DNA of 64,000 bases from Paenibacillus sp. FSL H3-0469 (GTDB lineage: Bacteria > Bacillota > Bacilli > Paenibacillales > Paenibacillaceae): NCBI RefSeq assembly GCF_038051945.1, contig NZ_CP150302.1, forward strand, positions 7,254,001-7,318,000, read 5' to 3'. A model generated the notes under the pieces. That model saw nothing but the letters and a program-made list of their open reading frames with translations, was not told the DNA's origin and ran no database searches. How positions within the stretch are numbered: position 1 is the first letter of the stretch; each line of letters opens with the position of its first letter. Position numbers and translations under genes: made by a program. This document shows, piece after piece, positions 7,977-16,026 of this stretch.

Positions 7977-8642
7977 ATGGCGAAGAAGAGTCAGGAGAGC
8001 GGTTCAACCCGGCGGATGATTATGACGCTGCTGAAGATGAGAGGTCCGCTGACGATCAGCGCTCTTGCTGAGGAATTGGGAATTACCGAGATGGGTGTCC
8101 GCCGCCATGTACTTCAGCTGGAGCAGGAGTCGCTTGTAAGAACCAAGGTCGTGCGCCAGGCCATGGGACGTCCGATGCATGTATATTCGCTTACCGAGCG
8201 GGCGGAGGATCATTTTCCCAAAAGCTATCACAATCTGGCGCTGGAGCTGCTGCGGGAGCTGGACCACGGGAGCGGAGTGGATGCGGTCAATATGCTGTTT
8301 GAAGGCCGTAAGCGGCGGATGCTTGCCCAGTACAGCCCTATGATGCAGAGCCGTGAGCTGGAGGAACGGGTTGCGGAGCTGTCAACGATTCAGAATGCCG
8401 GGGGCTATATGGCGGAGTGGAGCAAGGAAGAGGACGGCTCGTACACACTGCGGGAGTATAATTGTCCCATCCGTCAGGTAGCTGCCCAGTACCGCAAGGC
8501 CTGCCAGTGCGAGCAGCATTTGTTCGAGGAGCTGCTGGAGGCGAAGGTGACCCGCAGTGAGTGTATGGCGGAGGGCGGCCAATGCTGCCGGTATGCTATC
8601 ACGCCGAATCCCAAGCAGAAAACTTCCGAAATCAAGGGCTGA
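7977..8642 (+). CDS. Winged-helix regulator with C-terminal cysteine cluster (SufR-like)
   Basis: A 221-residue regulator. An N-terminal winged helix (residues about 15-75, with LTISALAEELGITEMGVRRH) is followed by a linker and a C-terminal cysteine set C163, C176, C178, C196, C203, C204. C163-x12-C176 matches the spacing of Fe-S-ligating cysteines in SufR-type repressors, so it may sense Fe-S or redox status. The motif is seen; cluster binding is inferred. The start is the ATG after AAAGGAGG. Targets are unknown, and no suf genes are in the window. Confidence 0.7.
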   Translation: MAKKSQESGSTRRMIMTLLKMRGPLTISALAEELGITEMGVRRHVLQLEQESLVRTKVVRQAMGRPMHVYSLTERAEDHFPKSYHNLALELLRELDHGSGVDAVNMLFEGRKRRMLAQYSPMMQSRELEERVAELSTIQNAGGYMAEWSKEEDGSYTLREYNCPIRQVAAQYRKACQCEQHLFEELLEAKVTRSECMAEGGQCCRYAITPNPKQKTSEIKG

Positions 8643-8741
8643 GCAGTCACAGGACATCCTCTCTATGCTTATGATATAGCAGAAATAGGCGATCGCCCGG
8701 GTGGCCGGGCAGAGGCACAATAGAATCCAAAGGAGAGATTG

Positions 8742-9221
8742 ATGATGAAAAAAGATAGCAAAAGCTTGCTCTGGGGCGTACTTGCCGGCAGTATTGTAGG
8801 ATCGGTGACAGCGCTGCTGTTCGCCCCTAAGCCGGGTAAGGAGCTGCGTAAGGATATTGCCGAAGGCACAACGGAAGCGGTGGATAAGGTTCAGGTGATT
8901 GCCGGCCAGGCCAGCGAGAAGACTACAGAAATCTATGGTAAGGCTAAAGAAGCGGTAGTCTCGGTGGCGCATGAGGTGAAGGAATGGAGCAAGTCCGCTA
9001 AATGTGCGGTGGAAGAAGCCGATGTAGCCACAGTAAGCGGTATTGCTGAGCAGGCTGTAGAGGTCACAGATGCAGTGGAAGCTGTAAAAGATGAGATCGC
9101 TGCTTATGAAGCTGCGGAGCAAGCTGCCGTGGCTGACGCTGAGATCGAAGCTGTGACTGGTACAGATACGGCTGTAGCTGAAGCTATCGAGGATGGCAAG
9201 ACCGCAGGGAAGCTATCCTAA
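8742..9221 (+). CDS. YtxH-domain envelope/stress protein
   Basis: About 159 residues. A membrane-inserting helix (LLWGVLAGSIVGSVTALLF) is followed by the YtxH signature APKPGKELRKDI and a long Ala/Glu/Val-rich amphipathic tail that repeats AVE/AVA patterns. YtxH-type proteins are small membrane-associated general-stress proteins of Bacillales with no known enzymatic role. The ATG at 8742 follows AAAGGAGAG; in-frame TTG 8739 and ATG 8745 are alternatives. The acidic tail probably stays cytoplasmic as coiled helix. Confidence 0.75.
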   Translation: MMKKDSKSLLWGVLAGSIVGSVTALLFAPKPGKELRKDIAEGTTEAVDKVQVIAGQASEKTTEIYGKAKEAVVSVAHEVKEWSKSAKCAVEEADVATVSGIAEQAVEVTDAVEAVKDEIAAYEAAEQAAVADAEIEAVTGTDTAVAEAIEDGKTAGKLS

Positions 9222-9240
9222 GCTTGATGTAAAAGATATG

Positions 9241-9278
9241 GAGCCGTTTTCCGCTGAACAGGCGGGAGGCGGCTTTTG
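9241..9278 (+). terminator. Terminator after the ytxH-like gene
   Basis: A GC-rich imperfect hairpin pairs AGCCG (9242-9246) and CCGC with GCGG and CGGCT (9270-9274), followed by TTTT. Confidence 0.6.
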
Positions 9279-9439
9279 CGTGTTACGGCAGGCTTCGGGT
9301 GGGTCTGTATTATGGCTCCTCTAGCTCCCTACTTGAACTGAACCCGTAAATGGAGTATTATCTGCAATTGGGGCTGAAATCCTGGTACACATTATTCCAG
9401 CCTTACATAAGCTACACAAAACGAGTTAAAGGATGCGGT

Positions 9440-10252
9440 GTGTTCGTGCAGCAGGCAATAGCAATATTAGACTCAGGCGTCGGAGGATTGACCGTTGTCA
9501 AGGAAGTGATGCGACAGCTCCCCCGGGAGAAAATCATCTATTTCGGCGATACGGCAAGAGCCCCGTACGGACCCCGTTCCACTGAGGAAGTGAAATTGTT
9601 CACTGAACAAATCGTGGACTACTTAATTCAATTTAATCCTAAAATGATCGTCATTGCTTGCAACACAGCAACAGCAGCAGCTCTTGATTATATCTCCGCC
9701 AAGGTAGCCATTCCTGTGATCGGAGTCATTCACCCCGGTGCCCGCGCTGCCATCAGCGCCTCCAAGAGCGGACAGGTCGGCGTGATCGGGACTATCGGTA
9801 CGATTACAAGCGGTGCCTATACGGCGGCACTGAAGCAGCTGTCTCCCTTTGTTCAGGTGGTCAGCCAGGCTTGCCCGGCGCTTGTGCCCTTCGTGGAGCA
9901 GGGGTTATTCCGCTCGGAGGAGAGCCATCTGGCGGTGGCTGAATCACTGAACGGCATCAAATACGAGCCGATTGACACACTGATTCTAGGCTGCACTCAT
10001 TATCCTTTCCTGGTCGAGCCGATCGGCAAGGTGATGGGACCCGGCGTCAAGCTGATCAGCTCGGCGGATGAGACGGCGCGGGAAATCAGCACTATCCTTT
10101 ACGATAAAGGCCAGCTGGCACGCGGGGATGAGAGTCCGATTCACCAGTTCTTCTGCAGCGGAGATGCGGAGATCTTCCAGCGGATCGCCCGGGACTGGCT
10201 GGGCGAGCAGATCAGCCGGACGCCCGTTGTATGGCAAGTATCCACTCTGTAG
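9440..10252 (+). CDS. murI: Glutamate racemase
   Basis: About 270 residues. It interconverts L- and D-glutamate for peptidoglycan. Visible motifs are AILDSGVGGLTVVKE at the N-terminus, the two catalytic cysteines in ACNTATAAA and LGCTHYPF, and GDTARAPYGPRS. The open frame runs upstream to 9350, but the extra 30 residues are unlike the family. GTG 9440 lies 7 bp after AAAGGA and gives a normal N-terminus; GTG 9446 is an alternative. Its neighbour is a peptidoglycan M14 peptidase, so both act on cell-wall D-Glu chemistry. Confidence 0.9.
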   Translation: MFVQQAIAILDSGVGGLTVVKEVMRQLPREKIIYFGDTARAPYGPRSTEEVKLFTEQIVDYLIQFNPKMIVIACNTATAAALDYISAKVAIPVIGVIHPGARAAISASKSGQVGVIGTIGTITSGAYTAALKQLSPFVQVVSQACPALVPFVEQGLFRSEESHLAVAESLNGIKYEPIDTLILGCTHYPFLVEPIGKVMGPGVKLISSADETAREISTILYDKGQLARGDESPIHQFFCSGDAEIFQRIARDWLGEQISRTPVVWQVSTL

Positions 10253-10317
10253 GATGAGAGCATTACAGCGGCGAACTGAATAGGGACAAACCCCTTGCAG
10301 GGAATGTCCGGAAGATG

Positions 10318-10344
10318 AGACCGGGAGGGCTTCCCGGTCTTTTG
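10318..10344 (+). terminator. murI terminator
   Basis: AGACCGGGA pairs with TCCCGGTCT around a short loop, followed by TTTT. A smaller hairpin with GGACA/TGTCC arms lies just upstream at about 10284-10310. Confidence 0.75.
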
Positions 10345-10466
10345 CTGTTACATTTCCACATGACCCGCTGCTGTTGCTCATATACTAGGCGTGAGGGCCG
10401 GGTCTCGTATATCTTCACTGAGGATGTAAAGGACGCCGGCACAAGAGGGCCGGGAGGATGAGACCT

Positions 10467-11675
10467 ATGCAGCAATACATTGCCCGCAGGGGAGACACCG
10501 TAAGCCGTATCGCCGCAAGACACGGATTGACACCGGAGCATGTCATTCAAGGAAATCCATGGGCTGGAAGCCAGCCCTACTTATATCCGGGCCAGGTGCT
10601 GTTTCTGCCGTCTGCACCGCGCAAGCGGTATGCGGTGCAGACGGGGGACGATGCGCAGAGCATCGCGTCCTTGTTCGGGGTGGGCGCAGATGAGCTGGAG
10701 ATGCTGAATCCCGGGGTAAGCTCGGGACGTATCTGTCTGCCGGGTAAGGTGCTGGTGATTCCGGCGCTCACACGGGGGACGGAGGTCTATCTGCGCGGAG
10801 AATACGGACCGGCTGAGATAGAAGCGGATGCTGCAAGGCTTGCGGTCCGCTATTCTTGTGTCAGCAGCGAAGTTATAGGCCACAGTGTACTCGGCAAGCC
10901 GCTCCGCCTGCTGCGGATCGGCAGCGGCCCGCGCCACCTGCATGTGAATGCCGCGCTGCATGCCAACGAATGGCTGACGGCCCCATGTCTGATGCGCTTC
11001 ATAGAAGAATATGCTGCCGCATATGAATCAGGCAAGGACTGGCACGGACGTCAGCCTGCGGACTGGCACCGGGACTGGACGCTCTGGGCCGTGCCGATGG
11101 CAAATCCCGACGGCGTCGAACTGGTGCAGGAAGGGGCGATGCCGGACCATCCTCATTATGCGCAGCTGATGAGGTGGAACTGCGGCAGGCGCAGCTTCCG
11201 GCACTGGAAGGCGAACATCCGCGGCGTCGATCTGGGGGACCAATTCCCCGCACACTGGGAGGAGGAACGTGCCCGGCGGCAGGTGCCCGGCCCGGCTCCG
11301 CGCGATTACAGTGGCCTTGCACCGCTTAGTGAGCCGGAGGCGGCGGCGCTGGCGGCGCTGGCTGAGCGTGTTCCGGGCGATGCGGCCGTCTCGCTGCACA
11401 GCCAGGGGGCTGAGATCTACTGGAACTACCGGGGCTATGAGCCGCCGGAGAGTAAGGATTGGTCAGTTAAGCTGGCAGCGGCCAGCGGCTACCGGGCGGT
11501 GGAATTGACCGGCAGCGACGCCGGATACAAGGACTGGTTCATCGAGCGCTTCCGCAAGCCGGGCTTCACCGTCGAGCTGGGAGTGGGGAAGAATCCGCTG
11601 CCCCTGGCTGATTTTGAGGATATGGCGCTGGACACAGGCCTAATTCTCAGTGCGATTCTGTCAAATTTGAAATAA
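10467..11675 (+). CDS. LysM-M14 gamma-D-glutamyl-diaminopimelate-type peptidase
   Basis: About 402 residues. Two N-terminal LysM modules (roughly residues 2-48 and 52-97) bind peptidoglycan. An M14 zinc carboxypeptidase domain follows, with the HxxE zinc motif in ALHANEWLTAP, a third zinc-ligand His in SLHSQGAEIYW and a catalytic Glu in FTVELGVGKNP. This is the architecture of endopeptidase I, which cuts the D-Glu/meso-DAP bond of cell-wall peptides. No signal peptide is seen, as in the sporulation-associated homologues. ATG 10467 is preferred over 10458 because GGGAGG would abut the earlier codon. Confidence 0.85.
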   Translation: MQQYIARRGDTVSRIAARHGLTPEHVIQGNPWAGSQPYLYPGQVLFLPSAPRKRYAVQTGDDAQSIASLFGVGADELEMLNPGVSSGRICLPGKVLVIPALTRGTEVYLRGEYGPAEIEADAARLAVRYSCVSSEVIGHSVLGKPLRLLRIGSGPRHLHVNAALHANEWLTAPCLMRFIEEYAAAYESGKDWHGRQPADWHRDWTLWAVPMANPDGVELVQEGAMPDHPHYAQLMRWNCGRRSFRHWKANIRGVDLGDQFPAHWEEERARRQVPGPAPRDYSGLAPLSEPEAAALAALAERVPGDAAVSLHSQGAEIYWNYRGYEPPESKDWSVKLAAASGYRAVELTGSDAGYKDWFIERFRKPGFTVELGVGKNPLPLADFEDMALDTGLILSAILSNLK

Positions 11676-11678
11676 AAA

Positions 11679-11704
11679 TGAAACAATCTCTGCAAATTTG
11701 CGTA
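11679..11704 (+). promoter_or_regulatory. ECF-sigma-like promoter, copy A
   Basis: TGAAAC at 11679-11684, a 16-bp spacer, then CGTAAGATAA from 11701. This matches the TGAAAC/CGTA consensus of Bacillus ECF sigma factors such as SigW. The block from TGAAAC through the following hairpin is closely repeated at 25551. Confidence 0.6.
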
Positions 11705-11714
11705 AGATAACAGC

Positions 11715-11770
11715 AAAGGGCACGGCCGCAATCCTGACCAACTGATGCTTTGCGGCTGTATCCTTTTTTT
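11715..11770 (+). terminator. Hairpin/terminator directly after ECF-like promoter A
   Basis: AAAGGGCACGGCCGCAA (from 11715) pairs with TTGCGGCTGTATCCTTT (11750-11766) with two G-U pairs and one mismatch, followed by a run of T. The hairpin begins close to the expected transcription start, so a transcript from promoter A would be an RNA of about 60 nt. It can equally terminate the upstream peptidase gene. Confidence 0.65.
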
Positions 11771-11779
11771 GCGTGGGAA

Positions 11780-11814
11780 TAAAGAGCACAAATGCTCCTG
11801 ATTTCAGCAAAAGT
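11780..11814 (+). repeat. Partial 51-bp repeat unit cut off by the IS
   Basis: GAGCACAAATG...CTCCTGATTTCAGCAAAAGT resembles the body and end of the 51-bp repeats that resume at 13208 on the other side of the IS. Confidence 0.5.
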
Positions 11815-11877
11815 CGGTGCGACCCCCTTATCCCGGAGTCCTCCGTATCAAATCAGTACTTATCGTAGATATGCTCT

Positions 11878-12810
11878 TTATTTCGCTTTTTCTCTCGGCC
11901 AGAAGAAGCGGGAGCGGTCTTCTTGGGTCAGGACCCACTCCGCAAACGTAGCTGGCGGCATGTTCCGAAGGCTCGTATGCATTCTGCGGTTGTTGTAAAA
12001 GTCCATGTACCGGTCCACCGCTTCATAGGCCTCTTCGAACGTGTCGAATGCCTCTTTGCGGAACAAATCCCGGTCAATATTACTGTGGAACGATTCAATA
12101 AAAGCGTTTAAATCCGGCGTTCGAGGCGGAATGCGTTCATGGGTCATTTCCCAGCTTTCACACATGTCGCCAAACAGGTGGCTGACGAACTGTGGGCCGT
12201 TGTCGGTGCGGATCACCGGGCGTACGCTGCCAGGGGCGCAGTGTTGCTCCATGGCGCGTCCCAGCGTCTGGCAGGCGTGCTTGGCCTCACACGACGATCC
12301 GCGGTGGTAGCCGACGATGACACGGGTAAACACATCGATAATGCTCAGGACAAAGAAATGCCGGTCCCGGCCCGCCACGTACCCGTACTTAATGTCCATC
12401 TGCCAGAGCTGGCCTGCTCCGGTAATGACCCGGTTCTCCGGCAGCTTCCGGGGATGCTTAAAACGCTTGTGACGCTGCGGCTGCAGGATATCCAGCGCCT
12501 GACACAGCCGGTAACTTTTCTTGTGATTGAGCTTTAAACGGTGCTGGTTCCACAAGCACTTGGCCAGCAGTTTGTATCCGTACACGTGCTCTTCTCCAGC
12601 GATTAATTCCAGCAGCCATTCCTGGATTTCCTCGTCGCTAATTTTCGCTCCAGACTCGGTCAGAGAGTAGCCGGGTACGGGTCTTCCGCGCCCCTGGAGT
12701 ACGGCCTGTGCATCCTGTGACTTGCGTTTCTTACGGTCGTAGTACGTGGACTCTGCGAGCCCGATGAGACGTAGTACCAACGCTGCGGAATATCCCTGCT
12801 TAATGAACAT
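11878..12810 (-). CDS. IS3-family transposase OrfB (copy 1)
   Basis: The 310-residue catalytic part of the IS3 transposase. An HTH_21-like region is followed by an RNase-H-fold integrase core with the DDE triad visible in QMDIKYG, IRTDNGPQFVS and NAFIESFHSN. It is normally made as an OrfAB fusion by -1 frameshifting from orfA at A-AAA-AAG (12855-12849 on the minus strand). The encoded protein is identical to that of copy 2. It appears intact, so the element is potentially active. Confidence 0.92.
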   Translation of the reverse strand: MFIKQGYSAALVLRLIGLAESTYYDRKKRKSQDAQAVLQGRGRPVPGYSLTESGAKISDEEIQEWLLELIAGEEHVYGYKLLAKCLWNQHRLKLNHKKSYRLCQALDILQPQRHKRFKHPRKLPENRVITGAGQLWQMDIKYGYVAGRDRHFFVLSIIDVFTRVIVGYHRGSSCEAKHACQTLGRAMEQHCAPGSVRPVIRTDNGPQFVSHLFGDMCESWEMTHERIPPRTPDLNAFIESFHSNIDRDLFRKEAFDTFEEAYEAVDRYMDFYNNRRMHTSLRNMPPATFAEWVLTQEDRSRFFWPREKAK

Positions 12811-12815
12811 CTCGG

Positions 12816-13139
12816 CTACCTCGATTTTTTCGGATAAGCAGGGGTTGGCTTTTTTAGCAGTTCACGCAGAATCTCAATCTCTAACTCCTTTTCACCGAGC
12901 ATCTTGACCGCCTTCTCATATTTCTGCTCGACCTCTACCAGGCGCTTCAGTTCCTCTACCTGCTCCTGGGGGTACGGATGATCTTGTTCTCCATGGGCTT
13001 CCCGGTAATCCCTCACCCACTGATTCACCGTGGACGGAGTCACCCCATACTTTCGGGCAACCACCGCCGCCTTAATGCCAGATAACACCTCTTGCGCTGC
13101 CTTCTCTCTTGTTCCTGTTAAGTGTCCCATACCGTTCAT
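12816..13139 (-). CDS. IS3-family OrfA (copy 1)
   Basis: A 107-residue DNA-binding protein. An N-terminal helix-turn-helix of the HTH_Tnp_1 type (KYGVTPSTVNQWVRDY) is followed by a leucine-rich coiled coil near residues 65-95 used for dimerisation. It binds the IS ends. The stop lies just after the slippery heptamer that shifts ribosomes into orfB. Confidence 0.9.
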   Translation of the reverse strand: MNGMGHLTGTREKAAQEVLSGIKAAVVARKYGVTPSTVNQWVRDYREAHGEQDHPYPQEQVEELKRLVEVEQKYEKAVKMLGEKELEIEILRELLKKPTPAYPKKSR

Positions 13140-13207
13140 CCTCCTCCTATCTCTAGTCTACATTTTTGTGGGGGAGGACTCCAACTTCATTAGGGGGCTG
13201 TGGAGAA

Positions 13208-13500
13208 GTGGGCTAGGTAAGCAAATGAAGTGTATAAATCCCTTTGAATTCCTCAAAAGTGAGCTAGGTAAGCAAATGAAGTGTATAAATCCCTTTGAAT
13301 TCCTCAAAAGTGAGCTAGGCGAGCAAATGAAGTGTATAAATCCCTTTGAATTCCTCAAAAGTGAGCTAGGCGAGCAAATGAAGTGTATAAATCCCTTTGA
13401 ATTCCTCAAAAGTGAGCCAGGCGAGCAAATGAAGTGTATAAATCCCTCTGATTTCCCTAAAAGTGGGCTAGTTGAGCAAATGTAATGTACAAATCCCTCA
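13208..13500 (+). repeat. Tandem array of six 51-bp repeats
   Basis: Units start at 13208, 13259, 13310, 13361, 13412 and 13463. The unit opens GTGAGCTAGGCGAGCAAATG, continues with AAGTGTATAAATCCCTTTGA, and ends ATTCCTCAAAA. Middle units are nearly identical; the last one diverges. There are no unique spacers, so it is not CRISPR. The 51-bp period keeps one frame open (17-residue repeats), but no ribosome binding site or start supports translation. Confidence 0.85.
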
Positions 13501-13638
13501 GGATCGGCTGATCATCCAACCCAGCCCCATCAGCCCGCCCACATCACCCCCAAAGAGTCAAAATAATACACATCAACCCGTATGAAAGCTATACCGTACT
13601 CACAAAAGTCTCTTGCTAAAATTAGTACATAGAAGAGT

Positions 13639-13672
13639 GGCAGACGGCTTCAGCACAAGAGGGATGTCTGCC
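13639..13672 (+). promoter_or_regulatory. Inverted repeat upstream of the first FAD oxidoreductase gene
   Basis: GGCAGAC (13639-13645) and GTCTGCC (13666-13672) form 7-bp arms around 20 nt, ending 17 bp before the ATG. It could be a leader hairpin or an operator for the sugar-cluster regulator. Confidence 0.4.
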
Positions 13673-13689
13673 GGGAAAGTGAGGGCCTT

Positions 13690-15066
13690 ATGGAGAACGG
13701 AACATATACACTTAAAAGTAAACCCATCCCGCTGAATACCGCCTACGACGTCATTGTTGTCGGAGGCGGTCCGGCGGGCTGTACCGCCGCAGCGGCGGCG
13801 GCAAGAGAAGGGGCGCGGACCCTGCTGGTTGAAGCGACCGGCAGCCTGGGCGGAATGGGAACCTCAGGCCTGGTACCGGCCTGGTGCCCCTTCTCAGATA
13901 AAGAGAAGATGGTCTACCGGGGTCTGGCGGCCAAGGTGTTCAATAATCTGAAAGCACAAATGCCGCACGTGCCGGAGGAAGCGATGGACTGGGTGCCGAT
14001 CGAGCCGGAGAAGCTCAAGCGGGTCTATGACGATCTCGTAACGGAGTCCGGTGCGCATATCCTGTTCCTGACCACCCTTGCGGATGTGGACAGAGACGAC
14101 AACGGCAACATCACCACCCTCCTCCTCCTGAACAAAGGAGGTCTGCAGGCCTTCCGTGCGGCTGTCTATGTCGATTGCACGGGGGACGGTGATGTCGCCG
14201 CATGGGCCGGAGCCGAGTACCAGATGGGGGACGAAGCGACCGGCGAGCTTCAGCCGGCGACCCACTGCTTCATCCTTGGCAACGTGGATGATTACGCTTA
14301 TCAGAATGGGCCGAAGCTGCATGCGGAGAACCCGCACAGCCCGATCCATGAGGCTGTCCGGTCGGGGGAATATCCGGCAATTCCGGACACCCATTTGTGC
14401 AACAACCTGGTTGCTCCGCGTGCCGTAGGCTTCAATGCCGGGCATCTCTGGGGAGTCGATAATACGAATCCCTTCTCCGTATCCGGGGCACTGGTAGAGG
14501 GGCGTAAGCTGGCAGCTGCCTACCGGGATATGCTGGCCGCTGTGCACCCCGCAGCCTTCAGCAATGCGGTTGTCATGAGCACGGGTACACTGATCGGAAC
14601 ACGGGAATCCCGGCGGATTACTGGCGATTACGTTCTGACGGCGGAGGATTACATCTCCCGCCGGAGCTTTGAAGATGAGATCTGCCGTAACAGCTACTTC
14701 ATCGATGTGCACGGCACACAGAAGGAGCAGCAGAGCGGCGTCGGGTCGAGCCAAGCCATTACGCTCTACGGGCCCGGAGAATCACACGGCATACCGTACC
14801 GTTGCCTTACGCCGCGCGGGCTGCGCAATGTGCTGGTCGCCGGCCGCTCGATCTCCTGCGACCGCAGGGTGCTCGGCAGCGTCCGGGTGATGCCAGTCTG
14901 TCTGGCGATGGGCGAAGCTGCCGGACTCGCTGCAGCCCTGGCTGCCGCTCATGGCGGCGGCGATGTGCATGCCGTGGATGTCTCCCGGCTGCGCAGCCGT
15001 CTGAGGGAAGAGGGCGGCTATCTGCCGGATATGGAAGCAGAAACTGCAGGGGAGAGAATACGATGA
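13690..15066 (+). CDS. FAD-dependent oxidoreductase (FAD_oxidored family), paralogue 1
   Basis: A 458-residue flavoprotein. The N-terminal Rossmann motif VIVVGGGPAGCTAAAAAARE (residues about 19-38) binds FAD. LGGMGTSGLVPAWCPFS and the C-terminal FAD-contact block NVLVAGRSISCDRR, then VRVMPVCLAMGEAAG, define the FAD_oxidored (pfam12831-like) family, often found in carbohydrate loci and loosely annotated as xanthan lyase-associated. The substrate is unknown; oxidation of a sugar or sugar acid is inferred from context. Its stop overlaps the permease start (ATGA). The protein at 21916 is a clear paralogue with the same blocks. Confidence 0.8.
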   Translation: MENGTYTLKSKPIPLNTAYDVIVVGGGPAGCTAAAAAAREGARTLLVEATGSLGGMGTSGLVPAWCPFSDKEKMVYRGLAAKVFNNLKAQMPHVPEEAMDWVPIEPEKLKRVYDDLVTESGAHILFLTTLADVDRDDNGNITTLLLLNKGGLQAFRAAVYVDCTGDGDVAAWAGAEYQMGDEATGELQPATHCFILGNVDDYAYQNGPKLHAENPHSPIHEAVRSGEYPAIPDTHLCNNLVAPRAVGFNAGHLWGVDNTNPFSVSGALVEGRKLAAAYRDMLAAVHPAAFSNAVVMSTGTLIGTRESRRITGDYVLTAEDYISRRSFEDEICRNSYFIDVHGTQKEQQSGVGSSQAITLYGPGESHGIPYRCLTPRGLRNVLVAGRSISCDRRVLGSVRVMPVCLAMGEAAGLAAALAAAHGGGDVHAVDVSRLRSRLREEGGYLPDMEAETAGERIR

Positions 15067-16001
15067 GTGAATCTGCGGTTACGCGAAAAACGGCCAAGCC
15101 CGCAGCCGGCACGTATTGGACGCGCAAGAGACGGGAGCAGCTCGCCGGATGGCTGTTCATTGCGCCGGAGGTCATCGGGATGCTGGTCATCGCGGTGTTC
15201 CCGCTGCTGTTCAGCCTGTTCCTCAGTCTGACGGAGTGGAATCTGGTCGGCGGGTTGTCGGCAATCAACTTTGTGGGCCTCGATAACTTTATCGAGCTGT
15301 TCAGAGACAACCGCTTCCTGCTGGCCCTGAAGAATAACGTACTGTTTACCGTGGGCACCGTGCCGGTCACGATGCTGTTGGGTGTAGTGCTCTCAGCGCT
15401 GATTCATAAGAAGCTGTATGCCAAGACGTTTTTCAAGGTCGCTTTTTTTGTACCGTATATCTGTTCCACGGTAGCCATCGCCGCAGTTTGGCAGGCACTC
15501 TACCATCCGTCCAAAGGGCCGGTCAATCAGATTCTGATGCAGCTTGGGGTCTCCGAACCGCCGCGCTGGCTGGTCGATACCAGCTTCTCGCTGATTGCTA
15601 TTATGATTATCTATGTCTGGCAGCTGCTGGGCTATCAGATGATTATTTTCCTGGCGGGAATGACGAATATTCCCGAGGAACTGTATGAGGCGGCGACAAT
15701 TGACGGGGCCAGCGGGATCGGACAGTTCCGGCGGATTACGCTGCCGCTGCTGGGGCCGACTACCTTTTTCCTGGCGATCACGAGCACGATCTCTTCCTTC
15801 AAAATCTTCGATATGATCAAGTTCCTGACCAGCGGCGGTCCCAACTATTCCAGTACTGTTATCGTGTACCAGATCTATGAGGAAGGCTTCGAGCGCTTCA
15901 AAATGGGCTACGCCTCGGCGATGTCCTGGGTGCTGTTCCTGATCATTATGCTGGTGACCTCCATTACCTGGATGACCCAGAACCGTAAAGTCCATTACTA
16001 G
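15063..16001 (+). CDS. Carbohydrate ABC transporter permease (MalF/UgpA type)
   Basis: A 312-residue membrane protein with about six transmembrane segments. The first follows a basic N-terminus ending RKRREQLAGWLFIAPEVIG. The EAA loop is visible as LYEAATIDGASGIGQFRRI, the docking site for the shared ATPase. It belongs to the CUT1 sugar importers. No ATPase gene is present locally, so a general MsmX-like ATPase probably serves it. The ATG overlaps the oxidoreductase stop, so translation is coupled. Confidence 0.88.
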   Translation: MSESAVTRKTAKPAAGTYWTRKRREQLAGWLFIAPEVIGMLVIAVFPLLFSLFLSLTEWNLVGGLSAINFVGLDNFIELFRDNRFLLALKNNVLFTVGTVPVTMLLGVVLSALIHKKLYAKTFFKVAFFVPYICSTVAIAAVWQALYHPSKGPVNQILMQLGVSEPPRWLVDTSFSLIAIMIIYVWQLLGYQMIIFLAGMTNIPEELYEAATIDGASGIGQFRRITLPLLGPTTFFLAITSTISSFKIFDMIKFLTSGGPNYSSTVIVYQIYEEGFERFKMGYASAMSWVLFLIIMLVTSITWMTQNRKVHY

Positions 16002-16026
16002 CCCAAGGCGAAAGGAACGAAAGGCA

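Larger units (their letters stand above)
11815..13206 (-). mobile_element. IS3-family insertion sequence, copy 1
   Basis: About 1392 bp carrying orfA and orfB on the minus strand. The ends share CCCCCT(A/T)AT and GGAGTCCTCC as imperfect terminal inverted repeats. It is flanked by a 3-bp direct repeat AGT (11812-11814 and 13207-13209), normal for IS3 elements. It interrupts a 51-bp repeat array. Copy 2 at 26876-28267 has the same length, identical encoded proteins and opposite orientation. Confidence 0.88.

Noticed and set aside
13030..13485. Open frame encoding five 17-residue repeats (LGKQMKCINPFEFLKSE type) across the 51-bp array
   Set aside because: The frame starts inside the IS on the opposite strand to its genes, has no ribosome binding site in the array, and stays open simply because 51 is divisible by three.
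13208..13500. CRISPR array
   Set aside because: Units are contiguous 51-bp repeats without unique spacers, and no cas gene is in the window.
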